DNA from: Bacillota bacterium
GTDB lineage: Bacteria > Bacillota > Clostridia > Oscillospirales > Acutalibacteraceae
Assembly (NCBI GenBank): GCA_023416955.1
Contig: JAEZGM010000040.1
Coordinates: 1-58,390, forward strand
Length of the DNA: 58,390 bases
Direction: 5' to 3'
A model generated the notes under the pieces. The model had not been told where the DNA came from and did no database searches. It worked only from the letters and a program-made list of their open reading frames with translations. Position 1 is the first letter of the stretch. Each line of letters starts with the position of its first letter. Positions 56,809 to 58,390 of this stretch are shown one piece after another. The translations under genes and the position numbers were made by a program.

Positions 56809-57639
56809 ATGAGCATCCGTTTAATTGCGTTGGATATGGACGGAACAACGCTGCAGAATGACCATGAATCCATTTCACCAAGAACCGAAAAAGCTCTTCG
56901 CAGCGCGATTTCGCGAGGAATTCTTGTTGTACCGGCAACGGGGCGGCTGGAATGCCTGCTTCCGCCCTCCGTTATGGGAATCGGGGGAATCCGCTATGCG
57001 GTCGCTTCCAACGGGGCAATTATTTATGACCTTCAATCCGGCGATGTGATGCATTCCAGCTACCTGACGCAGGATAAAACGATGGAACTGCTGCACGAAC
57101 TGAAACCGGAGAACACGCTGATTGAAATATTTCAAAATGGGAAAATCATTGCGGAAAAGCAGTCCTTGAATTCCGCTTTGACCGACCATATTCCGGTCTT
57201 CCGCCGAAATCTTTTGCTGGACTTTCATATCTTGGTTGACAGCCTGCCGGAGCATATCAGAGAGCACGGCGACCGGATTGAAAAAATCAACCTCTCTTTT
57301 GTGGATCCGGAGCGAAGGGAAGGCCTGTGGAAACAGCTTACCGATCTGGGCGAAGTCGTGCTGACCTCATCCATTCCGGATAATATCGAAATCAATGAAA
57401 TTCACGCAAATAAAGGTTCCGCGCTGAAACGCCTCTGCGATTCCCTGGATATTGCGCCGCAGGAGGTCATGGCTTTCGGGGACAACGGCAACGATATTGA
57501 AATGCTGAAATACGCCGACTGGTCGTTTGCGCCCGCCAATGGTACGGATGCGGCAAAAGCGGCGGCAAAGCGGGTAACCGCAGCCAATGACGAGGACGGC
57601 GTCGCAATCGCAATCGAAGCTTACGCGCTAAATAAATAA
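56809..57639 (+). CDS. Cof-type HAD-IIB phosphatase
   Basis: 276 residues of the Cof subfamily. Motif I is LIALDMDGTTLQND (Asp8, Asp10), motif II includes the VPATGRLE segment, and motif IV is AFGDNGNDIEMLKYADWSFAPANG, with a C2 cap between. The family hydrolyses sugar phosphates, pyridoxal phosphate or flavin precursors; the substrate here is unknown. AAAGGAG precedes the ATG at 56809. It stands alone after a family-C repeat, and the HD gene follows about 100 bp later. Confidence 0.9.
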   Translation: MSIRLIALDMDGTTLQNDHESISPRTEKALRSAISRGILVVPATGRLECLLPPSVMGIGGIRYAVASNGAIIYDLQSGDVMHSSYLTQDKTMELLHELKPENTLIEIFQNGKIIAEKQSLNSALTDHIPVFRRNLLLDFHILVDSLPEHIREHGDRIEKINLSFVDPERREGLWKQLTDLGEVVLTSSIPDNIEINEIHANKGSALKRLCDSLDIAPQEVMAFGDNGNDIEMLKYADWSFAPANGTDAAKAAAKRVTAANDEDGVAIAIEAYALNK

Positions 57640-57741
57640 CATAATATTAATCAGATATGTTTGCATAAAAATAATGGACAATGTGTCTTTTCCGCGTTAT
57701 ACTGGATAATAATCAGTGAATGCAGGAAAAGAGGGAACAGT

Positions 57742-58308
57742 ATGAGTTATGTACCAACGATGGAGCAGGCGCAGCAGCTTTTGGAAGAGTACAATCAGGA
57801 CGAATTCCACTTAAAGCACGCGAAAATTGTTTCCGGCACGATGGGGTATTTCGCGCAGGAATATGACCCGGAAAACGTGGAATTCTGGAAGGTGGTCGGG
57901 CTGCTGCATGACCTTGATTTTGAGCGTTACCCGGAGCAGCACTGCCTGAAAAGTCAGGAGATTATGCGGGAAAAGGGCATTGATGAACGCATTGTCCGCG
58001 CGACTGCCAGCCACGGGTACGGCATTACAGTCGATATTAAGCCGGAGCATATCATGGAGAAGGTACTTTACGCGGTGGACGAGCTGACGGGATTAATCGG
58101 CGCCGTCGCGCTGATGCGCCCCTCTAAAAGCGTATCCGACCTCGAGCTCAAATCCGTGAAAAAGAAATTCAAGGCACAGAATTTTGCCGCGGGCTGTTCG
58201 CGCGAGGTCATCACAAACGGTGCGGAGATGCTTGGCTGGACGCTGGACGAACTCATTGAACGCACGATTCTTGCCATGCGCAGCCTTTCCGATAAGATGG
58301 AAATTTAA
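57742..58308 (+). CDS. HD-domain metal-dependent hydrolase
   Basis: 188 residues of the short HD superfamily (HDIG-like hydrolases). Metal ligands are the His of FHLKHAKIV, the HD pair in GLLHDLDFERYPEQH and the ATASHGYG histidine; an Asp in AVDELTGLI completes the set. The likely substrate is a nucleotide or phospho-compound, unidentified. The ATG at 57742 has AAGAGGGA upstream; a longer frame from 57661 contains non-coding-like sequence and is not preferred. It is the last gene of the window and is followed by a hairpin at 58332. Confidence 0.85.
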   Translation: MSYVPTMEQAQQLLEEYNQDEFHLKHAKIVSGTMGYFAQEYDPENVEFWKVVGLLHDLDFERYPEQHCLKSQEIMREKGIDERIVRATASHGYGITVDIKPEHIMEKVLYAVDELTGLIGAVALMRPSKSVSDLELKSVKKKFKAQNFAAGCSREVITNGAEMLGWTLDELIERTILAMRSLSDKMEI

Positions 58309-58331
58309 TACTAAAATCAATAATATATAGC

Positions 58332-58368
58332 GTCGCGCCCGGTTAAGACGAACTCAACCGGGCGCGAC
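58332..58368 (+). terminator. Terminator after the HD gene
   Basis: A perfect 13-bp stem GTCGCGCCCGGTT (58332-58344) with AACCGGGCGCGAC (58356-58368) and an 11-nt loop. The T-tract after it is weak (ATATGATTTT). Confidence 0.75.
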
Positions 58369-58390
58369 ATATGATTTTCCTGGACCTTCC

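Overview
The window reads as chromosomal DNA of a low-to-mid GC Gram-positive anaerobe of the class Clostridia, possibly Oscillospiraceae/Ruminococcaceae-like. The evidence is AGGAGG-type ribosome binding sites, sigma-A promoters, frequent GTG/TTG starts, lipoproteins with Ala/Gly-rich lipoboxes, YesM/YesN regulators, YhgE/Pip proteins, class I aldolase, msrAB and ABC-F genes. The genus is a guess. No rRNA, tRNA, prophage or CRISPR array was seen.

Layout. Positions 1-440 hold the end of a possible IS200/IS605 (TnpB-like) element with a hairpin-rich RNA, then a MITE. A thioesterase and an aminoglycoside-phosphotransferase-like kinase follow. 2209-6527 is an ion-transport operon: a P-type ATPase with Na,K-ATPase (type IIC) hallmarks plus two TrkA-like NAD-binding regulators. 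Next come class I fructose-bisphosphate aldolase and an ABC-F ATPase. 9792-16640 is a polyamine operon (speD, speA, speE, speB, carboxyspermidine dehydrogenase, nspC) behind a leader of about 400 nt that ends in an intrinsic terminator. 16788-26866 is a chitobiose-type sugar module: GH94 phosphorylase, phosphohexomutase, YesM kinase, ABC binding protein, two permeases and a YesN regulator. 27074-29224 is a divergent YeiH/LysR pair. 29429-34293 holds two tandem YhgE/Pip genes, and 34586-36803 two tandem glycosyltransferase-TPR genes. 36963-39751 is a run of small ORFs, uridine kinase and repeats. Enolase, a multi-SH3 lysozyme, a third glycosyltransferase-TPR gene, and a Crp-family regulator divergent from a YdcZ-type transporter pair come next. 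The right end carries a HAD phosphatase, a lipoprotein, a metal/thiol module (DUF2318-like protein and an HMA-SafE-cupredoxin fusion), an OmpR/HK two-component system, msrAB, a Cof phosphatase and an HD hydrolase.

How the genes work together. In the polyamine operon arginine would go to agmatine, then putrescine, then spermidine, with both the decarboxylated-SAM route (SpeD/SpeE) and the carboxyspermidine route (CASDH/NspC) encoded. In the sugar module imported diacetylchitobiose would be phosphorolysed and the sugar 1-phosphate isomerised; no transporter ATPase is encoded. In the transport operon the two TrkA-like proteins have no TrkH/KtrB partner, so they may serve the ATPase.

The intergenic DNA is unusually rich in short dispersed inverted-repeat elements. 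I distinguish three MITE-like families: A (about 160 bp, or 108 bp when deleted), B (45-99 bp) and C (69-103 bp). A recurring perfect-hairpin terminator (family D) also occurs. Several copies lie against or inside the 3' ends of genes and supply stop codons. The strongest candidates for something undescribed are the speD leader/attenuator, the Na,K-ATPase-like pump with TrkA partners, and the Crp-family operator placed at about -42 of the ydcZ promoter.
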